The translations under genes and the position numbers were made by a program. A model generated the notes under the pieces. It made no database searches. It was not told the DNA's origin and worked only from the letters and a program-made list of their open reading frames with translations. Shown here piece by piece: positions 1-10,478 of a DNA stretch of 64,000 bases (position 1 is the stretch's first letter; each line of letters begins with the position of its first letter). This DNA comes from Trichinella spiralis (Eukaryota > Nematoda > Enoplea > Trichinellida > Trichinellidae), in contig CM012955.1 in NCBI GenBank assembly GCA_000181795.3, forward strand, positions 13,178,704 to 13,242,703. The letters run 5' to 3'.

Positions 1-184
1 TAAATTTCAGATAAATTTTAAAGTTGTGCCAAATTTTAAAACCATTTTGCCGGTAAAAGTTATGATAGGAGTTAGTGTTTCGGTTACAATTTCTATAAAT
101 ATTTATTGTCTGTGTGGGAGGAGCTTCGGAGGAACGCGTAAAAATTTAGGCGAAACTGAATTTCGACCAGTGGAAATTTTGAAA

Positions 185-1124
185 ATGGAAAAAGGAAGAA
201 AACAATTTTTTTCCGAAAATAACTGTTTTCCTTTGGTGCTGTGAAAAACTAAACCCCTTCTTCCAAAGATACCCGGAGTTATGGAAGGGGGCAATTTTCA
301 AATTCCAAACCCCCCTGGAAAATTTTCCTAATAAAATTCCCTTCAATAGAAAGGAAATAATGCTTTTACATCAAAGCCCCCCATATGCATTTATTGACCC
401 CGTGTACCACCAGTCAAACTTGACTCTGATGCTTGAAACTGTTTCGAAAGAGGGATTTGACTGCACTGATGATCATGTATCCATTTACTTTGCTGTCGTT
501 CCAGAGAAGTGGATGGTAAATCCGGCAATCCTATTTTGGAAAGGAAAAGAACCTCCAAAAATTACTACCCGCCACGTTATAAGCGTCAGTTATGAGCAAA
601 CAGTTGAAGGAGAATGTGTGGAAAAACAATCAGAGATCCCGAAATTTGTTGAAAAGATGCCTCCTAGTGAATCAGCGGTGGATCAGCTTTTTGGTGACTC
701 TAACATTGCAGAACTACCAGATGATATCATTAAAGGTGAATTAAGTAAAATTGATAAGAGCAAACGTTTGAAAACAGAATCTGGGCAAGTTGTGAATTTA
801 AATAATAATGAAGCAACAAACAAGCAAGATTTTCAAGAAAATGAAACACCTCAAAATGAATTTGAGAAGCAAGCAAAAGAAGAAAAGAGCAGCATTATTA
901 CTGAGCACGAAAAAGAAAAAATGGTAGCAGGGAATGAAAGTGGTATATCAGAAGCTACAGAACAAATAAAAGAAAATACACCAGACAGTGCTAATCCCAA
1001 AGAAAATGACGCATCTAGTGGTGAATTGCAGAAAGAAAATCAAGTAATAAATTCAGCTGCTACCAAAGCGCTTTCTTCTGACAACAAAGAGAATGATACT
1101 GATAAACATAATCCAGACATATAA
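185..1124 (+). CDS. MSP-domain protein, copy 1, 5' part corrupted
   Basis: The start equivalent to the intact copy lies at 185, but the frame is broken throughout 185-419 by single-base insertions, mostly homopolymer extensions. From about 420 the frame is open to the stop at 1124. There it matches copy 2 except for two adjacent-region amino acid changes (Ala-Ala against Ser-Val near the C-terminus). The open part carries the end of the MSP domain and the whole acidic tail. Because the insertion density drops to nothing at about 420, I infer uncorrected sequencing error at a contig end rather than a biological pseudogene. If the insertions were real, this copy would be non-functional. Confidence 0.6.
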
Positions 1125-1531
1125 TATTAATTGATAACAATTTTTCACATTATTGCTTACCGCTTAAAAATTTCTTTTAACAATATTTGGTGTAAAAATT
1201 TTTTATATATTAATAAAATTATTTTAATATGCTTGTTCTCATAGACCATGACAAATAATATACATTTTACTAGTATATTCAGACGTGCATTGGGAAAAAT
1301 GCTGCATTGGCATAATTGAAAGTGAATTATATGTATGCATCCGATCATAGTCAATAATTGATGACGGTATTTATTCTTCTTATCACCGATGAACGCGTTA
1401 CTATTCTGTTTTGCCTTGTTCTCATTGGAAAACAATTTGTCTTCCTATGTTACAATAGACCGCTCATTTATCAATTTCAATGAATATATTTCATTTTTTC
1501 AATTAAATAAACTTTCTATCTGTATTACAAA

Positions 1532-1663
1532 ATGCACAAGCATACACGTGGTTCATCATATCAAGATCCATTAAAAAATAATATTAAATACATGGCTTGT
1601 GATGATGAAACTGTTAACGAAATAACTGAATATGATTCCTTAATCTACAGTGATTTATTGTGA
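1532..1663 (+). CDS. Small ORF, 43 codons, downstream of MSP copy 1
   Basis: An ATG-to-TGA frame of 43 residues with a mixed, charged composition (it contains the segment ACDDETVNEITEYDSL). The same frame is open in the other repeat copy at 4610-4741. I do not recognise it. It could be an exon, a small peptide gene or chance. The two copies are only about 1-2% diverged, so conservation of the frame is weak evidence. Confidence 0.2.
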   Translation: MHKHTRGSSYQDPLKNNIKYMACDDETVNEITEYDSLIYSDLL

Positions 1664-2109
1664 AGCTGGGAAAGAAAACAAAATTGCTTTGGTATGTAAA
1701 TTTGATATGTATGTAATAATTGACGACAACAATCAGTTTGAATTTGTGCAACTTCAACCAAATTAATCCAAATTCAGCACGTCAGTCATAAAATTAAATT
1801 GCATTATTTGGAATTTGTTTTTTAACATTTCTCATAAATCCTATTAAAAAATATTCAAAACTAATTAAACGTCGTTGATTTGAAAATGACTGAGAAATAA
1901 ATGTAACCAACGCTGATTTATTCAAATTGAAAGCTGATCAAGATATCAATAGAACATATGAAGGGAAAATTGAGCACGAAAAGAGCAGGCACACTTAGAT
2001 ATAAAGTATCAGGTATGATAAACAATGACTTTGAATGGAAACTGAACAAATTCAGTCAGATCTGAAAATTTATAACATGTACTATAATAAAATCAAATAA
2101 CCGAACAAA

Positions 2110-3132
2110 GTCAAATCTCTTTCATATAGCAACAATGGGCAATGAGCAATTAGACAACTAAACAATCGCCTTATTTGCTAAAAATATTATTGTGAGTCGA
2201 TGTAAATTTGCATAGCAAACAGACGCTGCGCTGTTAGCATTATTTGATTTAATCTTACCGTCAACAATAAATTATTTCTTTTTGAAGATAATTTTTCAAT
2301 TTAATCTTGAGAATGTAACATAAATTGTTAAATTTAGTGCGAAACTTGCAATTTAATATTGTTGCTGCCCGCTTGACATGCACAAGAACATTTTCAATAA
2401 TCCACTGCTGATTGAATTATTCATAATTATTTTAAAAATATGCGTAAATTTATTTATGAAAAAGCATCCTATGTAATGATTTATTAAATGATCATCATTT
2501 GTTCATTTGATTCTTTTTTCATCTTTGAAATTGATTTAAATCGACCTCTGCTGTAATGAATGTTGTATTCAGAAACTGCGTTAACGACAAAACACAAAAT
2601 CAAAATTGATAATATTAAAGGAACGTTTAAATAAATAGTTAATTTTCTTAACCTGCATGCAATATCAGTATAAAATATGAAAATTAGTTTTTCCATTTGA
2701 CAATTCTAATTCAAGTTTCTTATTTTTAACCCATTCAATTTTATGTAATTTTGTATTTAATACTTCATTACTTCTTTGATCTTAAAATGCATTTTATTCT
2801 ACTTCTGATCTAATGAATTATATTTTGCGTTTTGTTTGTTATTATTGTTGTTGCTATTGTTGCTAATAATTTGTACCTGAATATCTAATATTCGTAAAAC
2901 AATTTGAAAATAATACCGCCAACGGTTAAAAGGAAATGTACAGTAACCGTGGTTTTTATTAATTTTCATATCTTTCCCAATAGAGCAACAGTTTAGAACC
3001 GTCATGATTTAACCAAAAAACGTCAGTAATTTTAAATTAATGGAATAGAATTAGCTTTAAACGTCAACGTAGCATTAAAACACATTACAGGTTATGAAGT
3101 TTTTTGATCTATGCAGACGGAAAATTATATTT
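2110..3132. other. Spacer between MSP repeats, no gene seen
   Basis: About 1 kb of AT-rich sequence between the two repeat copies. Only short frames occur (for example 68-70 codons on the minus strand), with no recognisable product and no strong splice context. Confidence 0.6.
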
Positions 3133-3287
3133 TAAATTCAGATAATTTTAAAGTTGTGCAAATTTAAACATTTGCTGTAAAGTATGATAGAGTAGTGTTC
3201 GTTACAATTCATAATATTATTGTCTGTGTGGAGGAGCTCGAGGAACGCGTAAAATTAGCGAACTGAATTCGACAGTGGAATTTTGAA

Positions 3288-4202
3288 ATGGAAAGCGAAG
3301 AAACAATTTTATCCGAAATAACTGTTTCCTTGTGCTGTGTAAAACTGACGCCATCTTACAATGATACCAGATGTATTGATGTGGCAATCTCAAATCCAAC
3401 ACCCTGGAAAATCTCCTATAAAATACACTCAACTAGAAGAAATATGCTTTACATCAAGCCACCATATGCATTTATTGACCCGTGTACAACAGTCAACTTG
3501 ACTCTGATGCTTGAAACTGTTTCGAAAGAGGGATTTGACTGCACTGATGATCATGTATCCATTTACTTTGCTGTCGTTCCAGAGAAGTGGATGGTAAATC
3601 CGGCAATCCTATTTTGGAAAGGAAAAGAACCTCCAAAAATTACTACCCGCCACGTTATAAGCGTCAGTTATGAGCAAACAGTTGAAGGAGAATGTGTGGA
3701 AAAACAATCAGAGATCCCGAAATTTGTTGAAAAGATGCCTCCTAGTGAATCAGCGGTGGATCAGCTTTTTGGTGACTCTAACATTGCAGAACTACCAGAT
3801 GATATCATTAAAGGTGAATTAAGTAAAATTGATAAGAGCAAACGTTTGAAAACAGAATCTGGGCAAGTTGTGAATTTAAATAATAATGAAGCAACAAACA
3901 AGCAAGATTTTCAAGAAAATGAAACACCTCAAAATGAATTTGAGAAGCAAGCAAAAGAAGAAAAGAGCAGCATTATTACTGAGCACGAAAAAGAAAAAAT
4001 GGTAGCAGGGAATGAAAGTGGTATATCAGAAGCTACAGAACAAATAAAAGAAAATACACCAGACAGTGCTAATCCCAAAGAAAATGACGCATCTAGTGGT
4101 GAATTGCAGAAAGAAAATCAAGTAATAAATTCATCTGTTACCAAAGCGCTTTCTTCTGACAACAAAGAGAATGATACTGATAAACATAATCCAGACATAT
4201 AA
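3288..4202 (+). CDS. MSP-domain (major sperm protein-like) protein, intact copy
   Basis: A single-exon frame of 304 residues. Residues of about 8-130 read as a major sperm protein fold: the strand order, the I-x-N-P-T-P-W-K-I-S-Y-K-I segment, and the following P-P-Y-A-F-I-D-P segment are typical of MSP/VAP-like domains. Residues of about 135-304 are highly charged, rich in Glu, Lys, Asn and Ser, and probably disordered. No signal peptide or membrane segment is seen. Nematodes have large families of MSP-domain proteins, both sperm cytoskeletal ones and short signalling ones; most are close to 126 residues, so the long tail sets this one apart and the role cannot be assigned. The ATG at 3288 was chosen because it starts the domain and copy 1 has the same start. 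Confidence 0.8.
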   Translation: MESEETILSEITVSLCCVKLTPSYNDTRCIDVAISNPTPWKISYKIHSTRRNMLYIKPPYAFIDPCTTVNLTLMLETVSKEGFDCTDDHVSIYFAVVPEKWMVNPAILFWKGKEPPKITTRHVISVSYEQTVEGECVEKQSEIPKFVEKMPPSESAVDQLFGDSNIAELPDDIIKGELSKIDKSKRLKTESGQVVNLNNNEATNKQDFQENETPQNEFEKQAKEEKSSIITEHEKEKMVAGNESGISEATEQIKENTPDSANPKENDASSGELQKENQVINSSVTKALSSDNKENDTDKHNPDI

Positions 4203-4609
4203 TATTAATTGATAACAATTTTTCACATTATTGCTTACCGCTTTAAAATTTTTTTTAACAATATTTGGTGTAAAAATTTTTTATATATTAATAAAATTAT
4301 TTTAATATGCTTGTTCTCATAGACCATGACAAATAATATACATTTTACTAGTATATTCAGACGTGCATTGGGAAAAATGCTGCATTGGCATAATTGAAAG
4401 TGAATTATATGTATGCATCCGATCATAGTCAATAATTGATGACGGTATTTATTCTTCTTATCACCGATGAACGCGTTACTATTCTGTTTTGCCTTGTTCT
4501 CATTGGAAAACAATTTGTCTTCCTATGTTACAATAGCCCGCTCATTTATCAATTTCAATGAATATATTTCATTTTTTCAATTAAATAAACTTTCTATCTG
4601 TATTACAAA

Positions 4610-4741
4610 ATGCACAAGCAAACACGTGGTTCATCATATCAAGATCCATTAAAAAATAATATTAAATACATGGCTTGTGATGATGAAACTGTTAACGAAA
4701 TAACTGAATATGATTCCCTAATCTACAGTAATTTTTGGTGA
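4610..4741 (+). CDS. Small ORF, 43 codons, downstream of MSP copy 2
   Basis: The copy-2 counterpart of the small ORF at 1532-1663. It has the same length, start and stop; the last few codons before the stop differ (SDLL against SNFW). Unrecognised. Confidence 0.2.
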   Translation: MHKQTRGSSYQDPLKNNIKYMACDDETVNEITEYDSLIYSNFW

Positions 4742-5170
4742 AGCTGGGAAAGAAAACAAAATTGCTTTTGTATGTAAATTTGATATGTATGTAATAATTG
4801 ACGACAACAATCAGTTTGAATTTGTGCAACTTCAACCAAATTAATCCAAATTCAGCACGTCAGTCATAAAATTATATTGCATTATTTGGAATTTGTTTTT
4901 TAGCATTTCTCATAAATCTTATTAAAAAATATTCAAAACTAATTAAACGTCGTTGATCTGAAAATGACTGAGAAATAAATGTAACCAACGCTGATTTATT
5001 CAAATTGAAAGCTGATCAAGATATCAATAGAACATATGAAGGCAAAATTGAGCACGAAAAGAGCAGGCACACTTAGATATAAAGTATCAGGTATGATAAA
5101 CAATGACTTGGAATGGAAACGGAACAAATTCAGTCAGATCTGAAAATTTATAACATGTACTATAATAAAA

Positions 5171-5960
5171 TCAAATAACGGAACAAATGGAAATTTCAAA
5201 ATAAAATTTTTCGACATTTTTCATTGAAAAAGCAAGTCTACAGCCCATGAAATTTCGCAGTTTTCGAGAATAACCTTGGTCCTCAAAAATGGGCTTCAGA
5301 GACGATTCGGTTTGTACAACAGAGACATTCATGCCGCTATCGTTTGCGTGGTTCTCGAGATATACGTTGAAAAGTATGAAGCTCCCCAATGTATTAAGAT
5401 ATGAGTATTGCCATAATTTTTAAACCGAGGAGAGGGCCAATGCCATACAAATCACTTTCATGATCACAGCAATTGGTACCGTTTAACCAGCCTTTAACAA
5501 GGGCCAATTCCAGACGAGAACGTTGTTCCCCTGAATACAACGTTCTTCATCTTTGTGTTATACCCCAGGCTATGCTTCGTTAGATTAGGGTGAATTTTCA
5601 TATCTGTATCAGCTACAGATTGATATGATTTCTTATAGATGCTCATATGAAGATTGCCTTGAATGTCCCTTACACATTTTCAAACGACAGGGATGTATCG
5701 CCAACATTTTTATTTATAGCAACGTGCACTTCAGAGTAAAGCTAGAAAAGAGAAACTTGGATAACCTACAAACTGTGTACGATGTAATCCTGAAATTGGG
5801 ACCATCATGTTTGCAGGATTTTCTACAAATGTAGATGAAGTAACTAAGAAGAAAGTGCACAACAATAAGCAAACAACATGCTACTGTGCAATTCTTCATC
5901 ATAGACAGTAAATAAAATATCATTGCAGACTCAACTCGTACCATTCAACATCAATCATTA
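5171..5960. other. Coding-like remnant block with a perfect hairpin
   Basis: Less AT-rich than its flanks, with coding-looking stretches on both strands broken by stops: a 69-residue plus frame at 5625-5834 and a 72-residue minus frame at 5171-5389. None is recognisable. At 5518-5545 there is a perfect 9-bp inverted repeat (GAACGTTGT / ACAACGTTC) around a 10-base loop. The block may be a decayed gene or a decayed small mobile element; no terminal repeats or target-site duplication were found. Confidence 0.35.
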
Positions 5961-6094
5961 AAACTGTAAACGAATAACTGAACGTAGAACAAACAAATAA
6001 AAATTTGCATGGGGCTTCTCTTAAGAAAGCAAATAACAAGTGTTTAGGGCAGTTAGCAGTTATTTATTAGGATAAAAAATTCAAAGTTCTCAAA

Positions 6095-6277
6095 ATGTGC
6101 GTGCCAAGTCCTTTAAAGAAGGCAAGTAGTAAAACTGCAAACTATTCTGAAACTGAAAACGGATTGGTGTTTGGTGAACGCTCTGCTCATAAAGCAAGAT
6201 GGCGGTATCTCAGCCAATTGAGTAAAGAAAGCGAGTTCAGTGTTACTCATAAGACTATGTACACAAAAATGGATTAA
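6095..6277 (+). CDS. Small ORF, 60 codons, unrecognised
   Basis: The ATG follows four A residues, a good context in AT-rich nematode genes. The frame is polar and basic (Ser, Lys, Thr rich) with no cysteine pattern, signal peptide or membrane segment. No family recognised. The neighbours give no support, so it may be a chance frame. Confidence 0.2.
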   Translation: MCVPSPLKKASSKTANYSETENGLVFGERSAHKARWRYLSQLSKESEFSVTHKTMYTKMD

Positions 6278-9150
6278 CACATTTGACAAACAAACTTTAG
6301 CAGCGTCATTTGACCTAGCGCAACTGCATTGAAGCTCATCCTTTTTTGTGAAAATAATTTTCCCATCATCTTGACAATGCGACATGAAAAATTCAAATTC
6401 AAGTTACAAATATAAAATATTAGAGCATCTCAAATTCAACTCCTCTTTAATGGACTAGTCCAATTAATTCACATCTAAAAAATTGCCAATAAACCGTTCA
6501 TTAATATAATGATAAATTTTCAAGAGAAAAAAACAACAGACGCACAGTGTAACATAATTAAAACATCATCACAAGAATGCAACACGAAGCTTAAAATTTT
6601 GAACGACCATTAGACTTAAATGTTATGAAAATGTTATGTGATTTATAATAAAGTAATCTAATTACTGAATTTCTAAAAAAATTACCTATGAAACGCTTTC
6701 AAGTCAGAGTCAATGTATCAAAACCTCTTGGCACTTTATCCATTCTCAGTAATGTAATAATTATTCAGTTATGTTGCTATGCTTCAGCCTTGCAAGAATC
6801 TCTTTCGAATTCTATATTAAACTAATAATGATAACACAAAAATAATAGAACTTACAAAAATAAGCGTCCTTTAATAGTTGAAGTCTACAACCTTCTTATT
6901 TTACTTTCTTGAATTAGCCGTTTTTCATCACTGAGCTCTATTTATCTTCTTTTCGAGCTTTTCAAAAAATGACGACTTATTTTAACGCAATTGAAATAAA
7001 CAAACAAGTCACCATGTGTTCAATCTTATCAGAAGGGATAAATCTTCAGTCACGGCAAAACTGTGATTTCAAATTACGTTGAAAAGGAAATAAATTCGAT
7101 TTCACTTTTAGTTTCCATGAAATGGCTAATCTGCATTACAAAAAATCTGTAGCATTATTTATCGAAGCCCAACCATACTAAATCTCATCGTTGAATCACC
7201 TTATATACTGAAAATAATTTCAAGTAATTTACAAAATCAGAATTGTACATTATCATAAATAGATGTCTTCTAAATTGAGGAAGTAAAAAGATACTTCAGT
7301 TATAATTTTTAAAAAAGTTATTATATTTTTCAAACAAAAAATACAGTATAACAAACATACCTCCTTCTGCTGTTATTTAATCTGATGACAACAATTCTAC
7401 AGTTGCAGTAAACTTTAAAAATTCTATTACCGTCATGCATGTCATGAAATGCACGGACAAATTTCAAATACAACTTTTAGAACGAAACGATGTCACGCTA
7501 CGCGTTGACCACAAATGCAATAGCTCTGTATGGCAGAGTTAGCTTGTGTGTGCGTGTGTGTGTGTGTGTGTGATTTTACAGATAATGTAATTCTTCACAG
7601 ATATTCCATTTTCTTATTTAGATTAGTAAATATTCTGCTTTGACTTTTGAAATTGTACAATAGTCCGCATTACAGAAATTTAACCTCAGGACAAAGTGTG
7701 CTACTTTTTCTACTGTAAATTGAATTGCTTTTCAAGAATTATGCTGAGTAGAAAAGATAAAATGTGTTCTGCTGTAAAACGAGAATATAACACGATTTTT
7801 TTATTTTACAGATTCTATTGTTTTTCAATTTTTATTGTTAATAAATTTAATTTCACAATGTGTATTTCACTGAATTGCACAATATCTTCTGCTCGATACT
7901 TCAACGCGGGGTAGATCCGATGTTGACATCAAAGGCATGTCGTATCAAAATTTAATTCTTTGTAAATTTCGCGTCGAACTCTGATTGGTTTAAAAATTTC
8001 ATTGGTTTTTAAGCCGAATAAATTTCATTTGTTGTTGTTGAGATGAATTTTATTCGTTGTCGCAAACCTAAATTTTACTGGTTGTCATTGTAATGCGTTC
8101 TATTTGTCAAATTTTGGTTTCTTTTTAATGGTCACTTTTCTGATATTCAACGCATCTTAATAAATAAATTTGACATTTTAATTTTACATGTTGATTGTTT
8201 CTAATTATAGCATGTAAGAAAATTCTCTACCTTGCTGCCTATTGTTCGATAATATATCTATTTAACAGTAAAATGGCTATGCATTTCTATTAAAAAAAAA
8301 CAACAGGATGCTTCGTTGTAAACATCCAACTGCCCACAAACAAATGCAAACATCTATCTATACATATATACACATGCTTGTGTGTTCATCTGCGGTGTAT
8401 AATCCATGAAAAGAACAATTCGATTTGATATTTCTTGTAACAATGTTATGAACTGATGTTTTTACAAAAATGTTACAGCAAGAAATTCTAGAAACATGCA
8501 TTTTAACCATGCTATATAATGAATATGGACTAAATTTGTGCTGTATAAACCCCTGTATAATTTTTTAAAATGTTTTTTTTCTTTCTCAATGACGTAGAGC
8601 TCTTAAGGCATACATAATATATTCTAATAAGCTGGTTAACCTGAAATGAATAATGGCTATTAGAATAAGATGTATAACGAATAGCAAATAACAGCTACTG
8701 GAATTAATTGCTTATTGATAACATTTAAAAGGCAAAACAATATGTCATATTTCCCAGAACCCCTGGACACTACTCGCGGAACCCCATTTGAGAAACGCTG
8801 ACTTAGACAATCCTGATTTTCATTTACAAGTTTACTGTCAATGACATGGCCTTAAATTGTTGTTTGTTTTCGATTTTCCTTTTAATTTTGATGTGTAAAA
8901 TCATTACTGGGCAATTATCATTCACATCGGTTAAAAATTTCCATGCCCTACGTAATATTTCAATTTGCCTCAACGTATGCTGTGGTTTTGTAATTACTGA
9001 ATGTATGATTATGCGGACTATTTAATGTGAAAAAGTTTAAAGAAAACTTTCGCTCAAAGCCACATATATATATTGTTCAGTTTTGAAGTGCTGAACTCTT
9101 CCGCACTGCTTAGAATATAGCTACTGTTAAGCTAAAATTTGCATTTAAAT
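6278..9150. other. Intergenic, no gene seen; (GT)n at about 7544-7572
   Basis: AT-rich DNA with only short frames. One GT dinucleotide microsatellite lies at 7544-7572. The last few hundred bases must contain the ANAPC10 promoter; no clear motif was picked out. Confidence 0.6.
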
Positions 9151-9973
9151 ATGTCTGAAATCCATTTGAGAGAAAATGTGTTGAATGGTAACGTTGAGTC
9201 AAACAGGTATGTTTATGTCATAACTTAACATAGAAAATACATTAACTTAATAAAACGTTATTTTACTTCACCCCTGTTGTACATAGGTCGCCGAGAATAC
9301 GGAGAGAAGTTAAAATTCGCTGTACTGATCGTTTACCGGCGCTGCTGCTTACTGGCAAAGAATACCAAGACATTAGTGATGAAGCAGCATGGGTTGTTTC
9401 TTCATATAAACAAGGTAAATAAATTAGAAATTTCACTAGCAGTTGGATGTAGTTTATAATTTATCAGTTCCATCTTTTAGTGAGAATACGTTTCGTTGAT
9501 ATCTAAATGTAAAATTTTGCGTAGGTTATGGCATCATGGAATTGCGTAGCCCTAGTTTCGAAACCTACTGGCAGACGAGTGGTACGCAGCCTCACTTGTT
9601 GACATTGTACTTTAGGAGGCTATCTCTCGTCTCTCATTTGTGCATTTATTTGAATGCACCGGTTGACGACAGTTACACGCCGAAGAAACTTTCTATTAGG
9701 CGTGGGACGCAGCTGTGCGATTTGGTGGAAAACAGAATTGTTCATTTGGAAGATCAAAAAGGTTGGGCAGTGATTCCGTTGGCCGTTCCTAAAAGAAATT
9801 TCATCTCTGCGTTCATTATTCAAATAGCAATTTTGGAAAACAACTTAAATGGGCGTGATAGTTGCATTCGACAGTTAAGGATATTTGGCCCGAAGGATGA
9901 ACGAAAAAGTGAAATCGATGAGCTAAATGAATTATTATTCTCATATTATCGTAATTTATGTTCATTTCGATAA
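9151..9973 (+). CDS. ANAPC10: Anaphase-promoting complex subunit 10 (DOC1)
   Basis: Three exons, 9151-9206, 9287-9414 and 9525-9973, joined by GT-AG introns of 80 and 110 bp in matching phases, give 210 residues. The DOC-domain signature is clear: A-A-W-x-V-S-S-Y-K-x-G-Y-G-I, then the E-T-Y-W-Q-x-S-G-T-Q-P-H-L segment, S-Y-T-P-K-K-L-S-I-R and N-G-R-D near the end. In other animals APC10 binds substrate degrons together with the CDH1/CDC20 coactivators, and its C-terminal Ile-Arg contacts APC3. Here the final residues are Ser-Phe-Arg rather than Ile-Arg, inside a short tail extension. The length is close to the family norm (about 185 in vertebrates), with a slightly longer N-terminus. The gene converges on 10479-11974 (-). 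Confidence 0.95.
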
Positions 9974-10478
9974 TTTGAAACTAACACAATGAGCAGGAAT
10001 GTGATGTGAAAAAGCAGTGGAATTTCCTTGAAATGACTAACATTATTATGATTGTAGTTACAGTATACCATAAAGCAAGTATTAAAAGCATAATTGACTG
10101 GTCGTTGTGCTCAGTTATTTCTATACTTACTGACGAACAGTTGTTTTGTTGATAGAAATGAGTGCGAATTTTCAGCCGAGCTCTTTTAACCTGAAATCAA
10201 TACTTCATGAGTCATCATCATTTCATAAGATGCAATTTCAAACATTAACATTGCTTGAAACAAAATTTTAAGTGCTCAAACAATTACCAACAAACAATTT
10301 TTATTCAAAAAATTGATATTATTCAGATTATAAAAGCAATCCGCAGATTGGACAACATAGCATTAATCAAATAAAAAAATAAGTACTCATTAATGACGAG
10401 GAATGCTTCGATCTCTTTTGGAACAAGTAACGACAAAACAATAAATATAAACAGATTTCACAGCTTTTCATTTTGTAT
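9974..10478. other. Convergent intergenic gap
   Basis: About 500 bp between the stops of ANAPC10 (+) and the unknown minus-strand gene. It holds both 3' ends; no coding signal is seen. Confidence 0.6.

Larger units (their letters stand above)
1..2109. repeat. Direct repeat, copy 1 (MSP-gene segment)
   Basis: This segment matches 3133-5187 in the same orientation. From position 420 on I count about 20 substitutions by eye, most of them downstream of the coding region. Over 1-419 the two copies differ by about 54 extra bases in copy 1, mostly repeats of the preceding base, against 365 bases in copy 2. A 1.0 kb unique spacer (2110-3132) separates the copies. The layout fits a recent tandem duplication or two alleles left uncollapsed at a contig end. 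Confidence 0.9.
3133..5187. repeat. Direct repeat, copy 2 (MSP-gene segment)
   Basis: This is the downstream copy of the 2.1 kb direct repeat that starts at base 1. It holds the intact MSP-domain reading frame, its 3' flank and a 43-codon small ORF. The match to copy 1 ends at about 2109/5187, where the sequences diverge abruptly. Confidence 0.9.

Noticed and set aside
1157-4513. Two near-identical 92-codon minus-strand frames (1157-1435 and 4235-4513)
   Set aside because: Their similarity only reflects the direct repeat. The product is AT-driven Ile/Lys/Leu/His with no family, in the 3' flank of the MSP gene.
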